Assembly: GCA_020746835.1 (NCBI GenBank)
Contig: JAGPNK010000008.1
Location: 1,178,001 to 1,242,000, forward strand
DNA: 64,000 nt
Reading direction: 5' to 3'
Source of the DNA: Stachybotrys elegans
Taxonomy: Eukaryota; Ascomycota; Sordariomycetes; Hypocreales; Stachybotryaceae
Each line of letters opens with the position of its first letter. Positions within the stretch are counted from its first letter, which is position 1. The position numbers and the translations under genes were made by a program. The notes beneath the pieces were generated by a model, which saw only the letters and a list, made by a program, of their open reading frames with translations, had not been told where the DNA came from and did no database searches. Positions 31,501-41,836 of the stretch are shown in pieces.

Positions 31501-34500
31501 CTCTGTGAAAAGGGGAATCTGAACCATATCAGGAAGTTTGCCCGCACAGTTACTAATAAGGTAAGTTGGCAGCTTGAAGATACTGGAGCATACTGACCGA
31601 GGGAATCAAGTGGTTGCTATACCTGCTCGCGGACGATAATGCCGAAGTGGTTGTGCTTGGCTGCAAGATCATCTCACGCCTGCTCTACGCTCATGGATCT
31701 GCCTACACCTCCAAGTTCTCAACCAAATCGGGCGGATTCACCATCATGGCTAATAAGCTGCGGAAATTCTGGGACATCCCTACTCTCTGGCCAATCTGCT
31801 TCAGCATTCTTTTCGGGTGCGACGTTGCAGAGATAGACTTTACCCAGAGCTTTGATCTCTACAAGCTGCTCGAGCTGTTTGGCAAGCAGAAGGTTGTTTA
31901 CCCGGACTCGATGATTATTTTGACGGGCATGATGCAGCAAGGCCTGAAGGAAGTAATGCGACACCAGGATGACCCTGAATCGCCTGCCAAGACCATGAGC
32001 ACAGGCAGAGCTCACCCCAAGGACCCCGAAAGCACTGCGCCTAACTCGATGGACCTAGCCAATGTCCTGAAAACTCGATGTATGTATCCCGGCCTCTTCT
32101 AACTCCATATACTGACGTATGCAGCGGCATTTGCGGCGGACGCTGAGCGGGTGGCGAGCCAGGCGAGTGTGTTGCAGACCGTGATTCGATTCCTCTTGGA
32201 TTTGCATGCACGGTCGCCCAGCTTCAAGGACTTCTGCCTCAATGCCGAATGGATCCGTCTCCTGCTAACGGCGCTGTACCCTGCCGTTGTGAGTACTGAT
32301 GCAGTCACGCCCGACATTGAACTCAACTCCAGGGACTCGGCGCTCAACTTTGAGGGTAATGACGTGATCATCCGGCCATTCGGTGGCAGCACTGCGCCGG
32401 CCCCCATCGTGAGAACAACGAGCGTCGACCTGATACCGTCTCCTCAGTCAACACCACCCAAAGGCACGCCTCTTCGGAGAGCGTCCTCTTTTGTGCTTCT
32501 GACTGCCCAAAGGCCCTCGGAAGGCCCCAGTACAGCGCGACCCAACCCAGCATTGTCACCTGTCAAGAAGCTAGCCAGCTCGAAGCCCAGTGGCGCCATT
32601 CTAGATGGAATTCTGGAGCTGGTGATGACAATTTTCGCAGACCAAGTCTTGATGCGCAAAGAGTTTCCAGGGTTCAACCTCTACACCAAAATCCCACCAG
32701 GCTTCCAGGAACACCAAGCATATTTCGAGTCGTTTATCTTGCGCAACGTCATTACCCATGTCACCAATGACCTGCAGCACAACACGAAATCCATGTGCGA
32801 GACTCGGGTCCTGGTCAATTTGGCTCGGCTGTGCACCCATCTGTCCGAGGCTATCTTTGAGGGCTGGTTCATGAACGGCGCGGAGCCCGTGATTGACTTC
32901 ATTGGCATGCTGCTGGAGTTTTTACTGCGCCCGGACATTGCAAGCCAGAAGAGCGTGCGGCTATGCCATCAGGCAGTCAATACCATTCAGCGCTGCCTGC
33001 TGCGGACAATTTTGCTTCGACTGTCAGACCTAGACAGCCCCCAGATGGCGGAGACAGAGGCCAGGGAGTTCATGGACAAGCTAGCGTATTGGCAAATGTC
33101 CATTCTGGCCTGTCTTGGGTCCGACGACGACTATCTCAGACTGCTCTGGTATCAGCTCTACAGCAAACTCATCGATGGCAAGCCGTCGATACGCATAGCT
33201 GCCGCCAACTTCCTTCGCGTTATCCTGATGCAGAAGCCCGATGATTCTGCATTCCTCATTCGAACACTGGCCCTGCCGGACCAGAAGCAAATATCACGCG
33301 ACTTCCAGAGGTTGACAGAGGTCGACGATGAGACCTTTGTAGAATGGGTAGACAAACACCGCCCTTCGTTAGATCTTTTGTTCTTCGGGAGCATGGCCAG
33401 GACCTGGGAGGATTTCGTCACGTCGGAGAACTCACACACTTCCGAGACGGCTAAGTATCGACTCGCAAAGCGCAAAGAGAAGCTCAAAGCCTGGCACCAG
33501 GAGTCCGTCATGACGGAGAAGGTGCTCCTCAACCACGAGCTTGGTAACAGCGCTTGGATGAAGAGCATTTATCACTCTGAACACTTCAAGTACCAGCGTT
33601 TGCTTCAGGATCAGCAGGATGACCTCACCTATATTGTGGCGGGATGGAAGAAGATGGAGCGCGATCTGAAGCGCCCGGGTGCCGTTTTTAGCGACGGCTC
33701 GGTGCCTAAGTGGAAGCTGGATCGAACAGAAGGGCGAAACCGTATGCGACTCAGGCTATTGCCGAGCCACACCCCAGCCGAGAACTACCAATCAAAGGGA
33801 AAACAAATCGAGGCTGCCGCTCCTCCGTCTCTTCAAGTCAACACGGCAGTTGGGCAAGCGCAAGCCAGCCCAGCTGCGACACCAATCAATGGCCAGAAGC
33901 CAGTGAGTGCGTTGGATGGAGGCAACGAAGTTATCAGCGGAGAGGCAGACCCCTTGGGGGATAGACCTGGCTCTGTGCCTCAAGATGACGACTTTGAGCT
34001 GGTTGACGACCCCAATGATGCAAACGAGGCGGACGAAAGCTTTGAGGACAAGAACCGGAAAGTTATGCGCCAACTGGATTCGGGCGATCAAGTGCAGGCT
34101 GCCTACAACATCTCTCGCATCACTGGTCTCGAAGCTTGCGAGGGCATTCTCATAGTGGGTAAGGATGCCCTGTACATGATGGACAATGTGTTTCAATGCG
34201 CCAACGGTGACATTGTCAACGTCTGGCAAGCACCTCCAGAGGAGCGTGATCCCTTCACTCGAGTGGTGACGGGTGCCAAGACCCTCGAGAAGAGGCAGCA
34301 GGGCGGCAACAGGGAGCAGGAGTCGAGGCACTGGCGATGGCAGGATGTCATTAGTATCTCGAAACGAAGGTTCTTGTTCCGGGACGTTGCCATTGAAGTG
34401 TTCTTCACAGACGGCCGCAGCTACCTTCTTACAACGATTACTTCGACCGTACGAGACGAGCTCTTCGCCAAGATGATGAGCAAGGCGCCTCACACCAGTG

Positions 34501-36574
34501 CAACATCAGCTCTCCCCAACCCCGAAGATGCCTGGCGATTGGAGACTCTTCGAGTGGTGGACGAAACACCACAGGGACTGGGATCCCGGCTTGGAACATT
34601 CTTTACAACCTCACCCTGGAACCCGATTATGAGACGGTGGCAACGAGGCGAGATATCCAACTTCCACTATCTGATGATGGTTAACACGATGGCTGGAAGA
34701 ACTTTTAATGACCTCACCCAGTACCCGGTATTTCCGTGGATCCTTGCGGATTACACGAGTGATCATCTCGACCTGGACGATCCAGCCACGTTCCGAGATC
34801 TCTCGAAACCCATGGGTGCACAGTCGCAGAGTAGAGTGCAAGGGTTCGTTGAGACCTACAATGCTCTCAGTGAGATTGATCAAACGCCCTTCCACTATGG
34901 AACACATTACTCCTCCGCCATGATCGTCTCTTCGTACCTCATTCGGCTGCCTCCGTTTGTTCAGTCATACCTCCTCGTGCAGGGCGATAGCTTCGACCAT
35001 GCAGACCGACTGTTTCAGTCTATCCCCGAGGCGTGGGAGTCAGCGTCGAGGAAGAACAAGACGGATGTGAGGGAACTTATCCCCGAATTCTTCTGCCTGC
35101 CGGAATTCCTGACCAACATCAACGGGTACGACTTTGGTCGCCGGCAGAGTACCGGCGCCAAGGTCGACCATGTTGCGTTGCCTCCCTGGGCCAAGGGTGA
35201 CCCCAAGATCTTCATCGCCAAGCACCGGGAAGCACTGGAGAGTCCATATGTTAGCGAGAACCTGCACAGGTGGATTGACTTGGTGTTTGGCTACAAGCAG
35301 CAAGGAGAAGCCGCAGTGGAGAACCTCAATGTCTTCCATCATCTGTCCTATTCCGGAGCCAGCGACCTGGACCGCATTACCGATGACAACGAGCGAGCCA
35401 TCACGGCGGGAGTGATTCATAACTTTGGACAGACACCGCATCAAGTTTTTACGCGCCCTCACCCAGCCAAGGAGCACTTGCGCAGTGTTCATCGCAGACT
35501 TGATACTGCCGTGTTTTCGCTCGTCTGCTTGCCGAACCCACTCCTAGGTAGATAATGTCTGAAATGCTGATGAACAACGCTGACCTTGCAACAGAAAGCC
35601 ACGAGCGGGTGGCAAGCCTGATCTACGCTCCCAAACTGGACCGCCTGCTCTGTGCTTCACCATTCCGACTAAACTTTGCGCCTTACGACAAGTTCCTGGA
35701 ATGGGGATATGGTGATAGTAGCATCCGTTTCTACTTCAGCGACAATCGGAAGGTAAAGCGTCATTACAAGCCCGACTATGGACGCCCCGCTGACACCCGG
35801 AAGCCGGCCGGTCTCTTCGAGAACCTGCACATAGGACAGATCTCTTGTGCATGCTTTGCCGAATCCAAGACGCTTATTACAGCCGGAGAGGACTGCGTCG
35901 TGTCGGTGTACGCGATCCAGACGACGCCGGGCAAGCCAGTGGAGCTGTTGCCGAGATCCAGCCTCTTCGGACACAAGCAACCTGTGACGACGATGGCCGT
36001 GAGCAAGGCGTTTAGTACATTTGTGACGGTTTCTACCGACGGACAGGCCTTTATGTGGGATCTCAACGAGCTGGCGTTTATTCGCAAGCTCCCGCTGGTT
36101 CGGCCAGCCGAATGCGCCCGCATGAATGACGTTACTGGAGAGATAATGCTCGGTTCCGGCCCCAACATTATCCTGTATACGATCAACGGCAGCCTCATCC
36201 TGGATCAAAATGTGTGCCAGGAGCCTGATGATTACGTGCACTCATGTGCCTTTTATGAGGGCGCAGCCAACGAGTGGGTTGAGAACCAGCTCATCTTCAC
36301 TGGGCACAAGAAGGGCCGCGTCAACGTATGGCGCAAGAGTGTGCAGCATGGCAAATGGACTCTGGAGCTGCTACGGCGGCTGGACCACGTCGACTACAAG
36401 AGCGAAAAGGGAGAAAACACTGAGGCGGCGATTACGTGCATCAGCCCCAGACCGACATGTCTCTACACTGGCGATGATGATGGCCGAGTGGTAGGTTTAC
36501 CCTTGCGTTTGTACTCAACACGCATAAGCTAACTGTCATAGTATGAGTGGAACCTGGTGCATCAAGACCGATAG
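28522..36574 (+). CDS. BEACH/WD40 domain protein (Bph1/LYST-like, about 2604 aa)
   Basis: Six exons: 28522-31117, 31163-31560, 31611-32079, 32125-35547, 35595-36490 and 36542-36574. All junctions are GT..AG and keep frame (7815 nt). Domains: a helical N-terminal region; a concanavalin-like fold at about residues 353-553 (YTFTAWIRVDNF, QPAQWYHIAIVH, ASLYVNGSLIEQ); a second helical region; a PH-BEACH domain at about 1806-1940 (CEGILIVGKDALYMMDN); the BEACH domain at about 1984-2259 (WQRGEISNFHYLMMVNTMAG, DLTQYPVFPWILADY, SRVQGFVETYNALSE); and C-terminal WD40 repeats ending GDDDGRVYEWNL. BEACH proteins act in membrane trafficking, lysosome/vacuole fusion and cell-wall delivery. The yeast counterpart is Bph1. 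The tiny last exon supplies the last WD strand. Intron 1 ends with a tandem TAGTAG acceptor. Confidence 0.93.
31118..31162 (+). other. short intron with tandem TAGTAG acceptor
   Basis: GTAAGT donor at 31118. Two possible acceptors, at 31159 and 31162, give introns of 42 or 45 nt. Both keep frame and differ by one codon (Met-Leu-Gly-Ile or Met-Arg-Ile). Confidence 0.7.
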
Positions 36575-36966
36575 AACTTGAGCTTTAAGCATGGGTCTTG
36601 AATGCGAGAATATCAATCTTCTCGCAGGTCAAGGACAAGGCGTTGGAACGAGGCGACTCAATTGCCTATCCGAGGTGGGAGAGAAAATGATTCGAAGAAA
36701 CTGGGGGCGGGCGGCAGAATTGGTCCATAAAAGACACCAGGAATGGCAGAGCACATGAATTGTATAGAAATACATCTTCGATTTCGAAGGGTCTGTGGTA
36801 AACAAGGGGAATAAATGCTGTCCTAATGCCGTGCCCTCTCTTTTCCCTCACTTCTATACGTGGTAGCGTGAACCTCGAGGCTTGATCATCGGCTCGCGCA
36901 GACTCGAGTCTCCATGTTGGGCTCCAATACAAATTCTAGATAACTTTCCGCTGGATCGTGGGGGGT
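36575..36966. terminator. convergent 3' region
   Basis: Between the 3' ends of the BEACH gene (+) and the complex I subunit gene (-). No additional ORF; probable polyadenylation regions for both. Confidence 0.45.
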
Positions 36967-37258
36967 TTATTCGTCGTCGTAGCCGGTCAGCTGCTTCCTG
37001 GGACCCGTCGGTACTATTCCAAGTCAGTCCATCTGAGAGGGCGGGCCGGCAGGAGGAGCGCCACATACCGGGATAAGTGACGGGAATGGGAGCAGGGTCG
37101 ACGTCTCCGAGGGCGCGGCGCAGCGGAGGGACGATGGGCATCATGATGGGACCGGCGGCGCCAATGGCGACGGACCAGAAAAGCGCAGGTCGCTCTCGGG
37201 CAGCCCAGCGGCAGTACCTGAGAGGGCCGGACCAGAAGAGGGGGGCGGCGCCGGACAT
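36967..37258 (-). CDS. NADH:ubiquinone oxidoreductase 9.5 kDa subunit (complex I)
   Basis: Two exons, 37069-37258 and 36967-37013, split by a 55-nt intron (GTATGT...TAG, phase 1), give a 78-residue protein. The sequence starts MSGAAPLFWSGPLRYCRWAA, has one membrane helix (ALFWSVAIGAAGPIMMPIV) and then the signature PPLRRALGDVDPAPIPVTYP, ending PTGPRKQLTGYDDE. This matches the small accessory single-pass subunit known as NUO-9.5 in Neurospora, located in the mitochondrial inner membrane arm of complex I. There is no cleavable presequence, as usual for this subunit. Without splicing, the frame runs on into unrelated sequence; with it, the conserved C-terminus appears. Confidence 0.9.
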
Positions 37259-37848
37259 GGTTGGCGAAGAGGAGGGTACTGGCGAGACTGAGGCGTTAGC
37301 GAAGGAGAATCGACTGACCCGGAGGCGATTGGGGGCGTGGGCGTACTCAATTGGAAGATATGGGTGGTGGGCGCGAAGGTTGGTGTGGTTTGGTGATGAT
37401 GGTTGAGGGAGCTTTGGTCGATGGATGTCGAGCGGAGCCGGAAAAACCTTCGGAATGAGGTGCAGTTAGGTTGTTTAAGGGAAGGAGAACGGATGAATAG
37501 TCAATTGATGCTGCATTTTAAAGATATTAACATGACCGCCTACTTAAATTATTAATTCGAGCTGGTTAATCCACCGATTTTTATTTGAATAATGTTCTTC
37601 ATTACATGGCGGTGATTTTCAAGGCTTCTATGCTGGAGGCAAGAAGCTGTCAGTGAGAGTAATCGAGAAGTGGGTCCGCTTCCCCCACAGCCCACAGGTC
37701 GCCGGCAAGGCTACGTATCCCCAAATCCCAAACGGTGCTTTAGCTCCCTCCGCGCAGCAGAAGAAGCATCACGGGAGAGCTTTCCAACACTCTCCATCGA
37801 ATCCTTCTTCTCCCCTTTGCCTCCCGACTTGGACCCTCCCCCGCAAAG
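37259..37848. promoter_or_regulatory. divergent promoter region, complex I subunit / WBP1
   Basis: A 590-bp spacer. It contains a strongly AT-rich core at about 37495-37610 (aaagatattaacatgacc, ttaaattattaattcg) flanked by GC-rich DNA. No separate gene. Confidence 0.5.
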
Positions 37849-39421
37849 ATGAAGTCCCTTTTGCTGAGCGCCGTCCTCTTCCTCTTTGCGGCCGTCGCCT
37901 CCGCGCTCAGCACCGCTGGCAGCCGGCTGCTCGTGGTGCTCGACGATGTGGCTGAGAAGGCGCTCTATGGCCAGTTCCTCGGCGACCTCGCAGGTGAGTG
38001 ATATCAATGCGCCTCTCTCTCTGTAGTGTTGTGAGGCCTCGTTGGCTGACTGGATCCTGGGCTGTGTAGCTCGAGGCTTTGATATCACGTACGAGACACC
38101 AAAGAGCGAGAAGCTGGAGCTGTTTCACCTTGGTGAGAGGACTTACGACCACATCATCTTCCTGCCCACAACGGTAAAGGGTATGTCCGCCCGGCGACGC
38201 CAATTGCTTGTCCACTGGAAGCTGTGATCCTGATGCCGTGTGTAGCCCTTGGCCCTAACCTATCGCCCAACCTGCTCGTCAAATTCGTCAACGCCCAGGG
38301 CAACATCCTCGTCACCACGTCCTCGACCACCTCGACGCCCTCCTCGCTCGTCGGCCTGCTCTCCGAGCTCGACATCGCCCTCCCCGCCGAGCGCACCGGA
38401 ACCGTCGTCGACCATTTCACCTACGACACCGTATCGGCGCCCGAGACGCACGACGTCCTCGTCGTCGACGTGCCCGCCAATGTCCGCCCCGGCATGAAGA
38501 AGTACCTGGAGCTGCCCAACGGCGTGCTCTCCGTGCCCCATGCCTCCGGACACGTCCTCGGCGCGAGCCAGCTCCTGACGCCTGTCCTCCGCGCTCCCCG
38601 CACCGCCTACAGCTACAACCCCAAGGAGCAGGCCGAGGCCGTCGACCCGGAGGATCTGTTTGCTGCGGGCAGCCAGCTTGCGCTCGCCTCGGTCATGCAG
38701 GCGCGCAACTCGGCCCGCGTCACGGTCCTGGGCTCCGCCGAGATGCTTCAGGACAAGGCGTTTGATGCCAAGGTTGCCAAGGTCGGCGAGAAGAAGACCA
38801 AGACGGAGAACCGCGAGTTTGCACGCCGCCTGTCTGGCTGGACGTTCCAGGAGCTTGGTGTTTTGCGCGTCAACGAGGTTGAGCACCGCCTCCATGGTGA
38901 TAACGAGACCAACCCCTCCATCTACAGGATCAAGAACAAGGTGGTGAGTACTGCAGGATGACCCATGATTGCCCTGAGAGCTGGCTAACACACGGCAGTC
39001 CTACAGCATCTCCCTGTCCGAGTACAGCTGGAACAAGTGGGAGCCCTTTACCGTCCCCGACCAGGACGCTCTTCAGCTCGAGTTCTCTATGCTGTCGCCC
39101 TTCCACCGTCTGGAGCTCACCCCTCACCTGGTCACGGAGACGGCCACCGTCTTCGGCGCCACCTTTGTGCTGCCCGACCAGCACGGCATCTTCAACTTCA
39201 TGGTCAACTACAAGCGACCCCTGCTGACCCACCTCGAGGAAAAGCGCACTGTTAGCGTCCGGCACTTTGCCCACGACGAGTGGCCGCGCAGCTGGGTCAT
39301 CTCGGGCGCCTGGCCCTGGATCTCGGGCATCGGCGCCACCGTGACGGGCTTCATCGGATTCTGCGCCCTGTGGATGTATAGTAAACCAATCGACACGGCG
39401 GCGGGCAAGAAGAAGCAGTAG
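37849..39421 (+). CDS. WBP1: oligosaccharyltransferase subunit Wbp1 (OST48 family)
   Basis: Four exons, 37849-37993, 38070-38180, 38246-38943 and 38999-39421, joined in phases 1, 1 and 0, give 458 residues, the usual size. It has a signal peptide MKSLLLSAVLFLFAAVASALS, a luminal domain beginning TAGSRLLVVLDDVAEKALYG, and conserved blocks FDITYETPKSEKLELFHLGE and YDHIIFLPTTVK. GVLSVPHASGH and YSISLSEYSWNKWEPF follow. The C-terminal membrane helix (WISGIGATVTGFIGFCALWM) is followed by a short cytosolic tail ending in a dilysine KKKQ, an ER-retrieval type signal. The protein is an essential non-catalytic subunit of the complex that N-glycosylates nascent proteins in the ER. Each intron removal restores conserved sequence. 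Confidence 0.95.
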
Positions 39422-40752
39422 AGGAGGCACATCAGCGAGCATGACATGGAAGGGAACACAACAAATGGCTCAGGGAGCGTGTATGTATAAATGAATCGGG
39501 ACATGTCAAGGTGACATGAGGAAAACAGCTATTCTAAAAGTCTGGTTGGTATCTCTGCACTTGTCGAAGCGTGTCAACGTATGTGTTAAGGGCTGCCGAG
39601 AGTGCTCGATAGAAGATGGTCTCATCTCATAATGACCACTACCTTCTCCAATAAATAGACGGGGATAGAAACAGAATTGAATGCCCTCAGATTAGCTCTC
39701 TTGAGTTCTCACTGACAACTCGCGACGCAGTAGCGTAACCCACAGAGGGGTTTCACCATCGCTGCTGTCTGCAAATTTGGCTTTTTGGTCCTCTGATCAT
39801 CACCGGGCTCTGTTTGGTCTTCCGCAATCCTCCCGCAGGCCCTCCTCTCCTGTAAAGGCTCTCCCGCGATCCCACCCCCTGCAACGCCCCTAGCGAGGGA
39901 GAGGTTCAAGCCTGCTCCGATTGAAAACTATATGGTGTAAACTCATGGGCCCCGCGTCACGCTGTGAGCACGAACTTTGGGGGCCTCAAACTTCTGAGAT
40001 TGTCGGTCATTGCGGCTACTGCAGAACCCCCCTTCGCGAGGAGAGAGGGGAGATGAAGAAGGCAAGGGAAGGAGAGGCGTGCGTCTGCGGGGGGAGAGTG
40101 AAAGAAAGAAACTCAGATTTCTGTTCTTGAGACGAGGGTCATGTTCGCTGCCCCTAGAGCGGCTCCCGGAGGAACCAGCCGGGGAGAGAATCCCGCTCGG
40201 GTGACAGTTATCATCACTGTTGTAGGTCGATGGATGTGTCCGAGAACAGAAGGAAACTCATTAGGATGGATACGCGATAAAGGTTTGGGGTAATGTGGTG
40301 ATGTGGAAAGGACAAGGAGAAGTCGCGTGTCTACGCGTTTGCGCACGCGAAGGAGACCTACCTGTGGTGGCCCGAGAGATCAGCACAGTCTGGGTAGACA
40401 TAAACTCAGCATCATGAGTTGTATGCTGTCGTTGGGGGAAAGGGTGAGCCGCATCATCATGATGGATTTTTGCTCTGGCATACTGCGAGGATGGAAGAAG
40501 GTTCGAATTTAAAGGGTCATTGAAGGCGCTGCAAGACAAGGCTGAGCGCTAAGCAGGTTTCGTGTCAGCTTTGTCAGACGGCCTGTGGCTGTGGTGGGGC
40601 GGCTGCTCCGAATCAATTCGCACGAGGCTGAAAATCTAGACCACCAGCCCACGACATACCGACCTGGAGCTCAAGCTTGCTCCCGCAACTCCGTCGAGAA
40701 GACTTCCTTTGGCCTGCCAACGAACCGCTAGCTTGCGGTACAGCTCCTCATC
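39422..40752. other. intergenic, nothing recognised
   Basis: 3' region of WBP1 and the upstream region of the Isy1 gene. Short frames only. An octamer-rich GC stretch at 40030-40200 shows no coding pattern. Confidence 0.45.
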
Positions 40753-41547
40753 ATGGTGAGACACCTCCAACAATGCTGCGCTCTCCCGCCGAGCCACAAC
40801 TAACCTCGTCAGGCTCGAAACTCCGAAAAAGCCCAGTCGATGCTGTTCCGGTTCCGCGAGGCGCAAGCCGCGGACCTGGGCATCATCGACGCAGGCCGCA
40901 CGCGGCGCCCCAAGATGATCACGGAGCAGGACAACATCTCGGCGTGCGAAAAGTGGCGCGGGCAGGTGCTGCGGGACATCTCGCGCAAGGTGTCGCGCAT
41001 CCAGGACCCCATGCTCAGCGACTACCAGATCCGCGACCTCAACGACGAGATCAACAAGCTCATGCGCGAAAAGTACATGTGGGAGGTGCAGATACGGAAC
41101 CTCGGCGGGCCCAACTACATGCGCGGCGGCGGCAAGATGTACGACGAGCAGGGGCGCGAGATCCCCGGCGGGGGGAAAGGGTACAAATACTTTGGGCGAG
41201 CCAAGGAGCTGCCGGGCGTGAAGGAGCTGTTCGAGGCGGCCGCGCAGAAGGGCAAAGAGGACAAGCCGCTCGAGGAGAGCAAGGACCTGCGGCGGACGGT
41301 GGACGCCGCGTACTACGGCTACGCGCCCGACGAGGAGGACGAGGAGCTGCTGCGGTACGAGGCGGACAAGGAGCGCGAGGCCACGGCGCACATGCTGGCC
41401 ACGGGCCCGCAGGACGTCCCGCCCGGGTGGGAGCCGCTCCCCGGCGACGCGGGCGACGGCAAGGCGTGGGAGCTGCCGACGCTGGAGCAGGTGCAGGAGG
41501 AGCTGGTGGATCGGCGGAGGCGGAAGCTGCTGGAGGAGCTGTCGTGA
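40753..41547 (+). CDS. ISY1: pre-mRNA splicing factor Isy1
   Basis: Exon 1 consists of the ATG alone (40753-40755). A 57-nt intron follows (40756-40812: GTGAGA donor, CTAAC branch-like site, CAG acceptor), and exon 2 (40813-41547) gives MARNSEKAQSMLFRFREAQA, the universal N-terminus of Isy1. Total 245 residues. Other hallmarks are RPKMITEQDNISACEKWRGQ, a SDYQIRDLNDEINKLMREK coiled coil, and QIRNLGGPNY. Isy1 is part of the NineTeen/Prp19-associated complex and tunes the first catalytic step of splicing in the nucleus. Taking the in-frame ATG at 40840 instead would lose the conserved first ten residues, so the split start is preferred. The exon 2 coding strand is very GC-rich. Confidence 0.93.
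40756..40812 (+). other. intron immediately after the start codon of ISY1
   Basis: The intron separates ATG from the second codon (GCT, Ala). GT..AG borders with a TAACCTC tract eight bases before the acceptor. Confidence 0.85.
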
Positions 41548-41836
41548 GGTTGACGTTGTTGGCGGGGGGGATACTTTCTCGTTGGGGTGTTTACATGTTT
41601 CTTGGGATGGGCTTGGGCGGCATGGCATGGCGTTTTTCCCCCTTTTCTTTTCTTTTCTTTTTGTAGGGATGAAGGCAAATCCATGGAATAGATGTTCCTG
41701 CTTGGTTCCCTGTGTGATCGGAGTGGGATGTGAAGATATGAATAGCCACGGCACTGTTTTCAGATCTCTTGTCATTGGGTGGAATGATGTCACCTCTTTT
41801 CACATTGGCTACCAGTGGTCTATCTGCATTACGAAA

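Noticed and set aside
40677..41666. 329-codon plus-strand frame across ISY1
   Set aside because: Gly/Ala/Arg-rich alternate frame. The ISY1 frame holds the conserved sequence.
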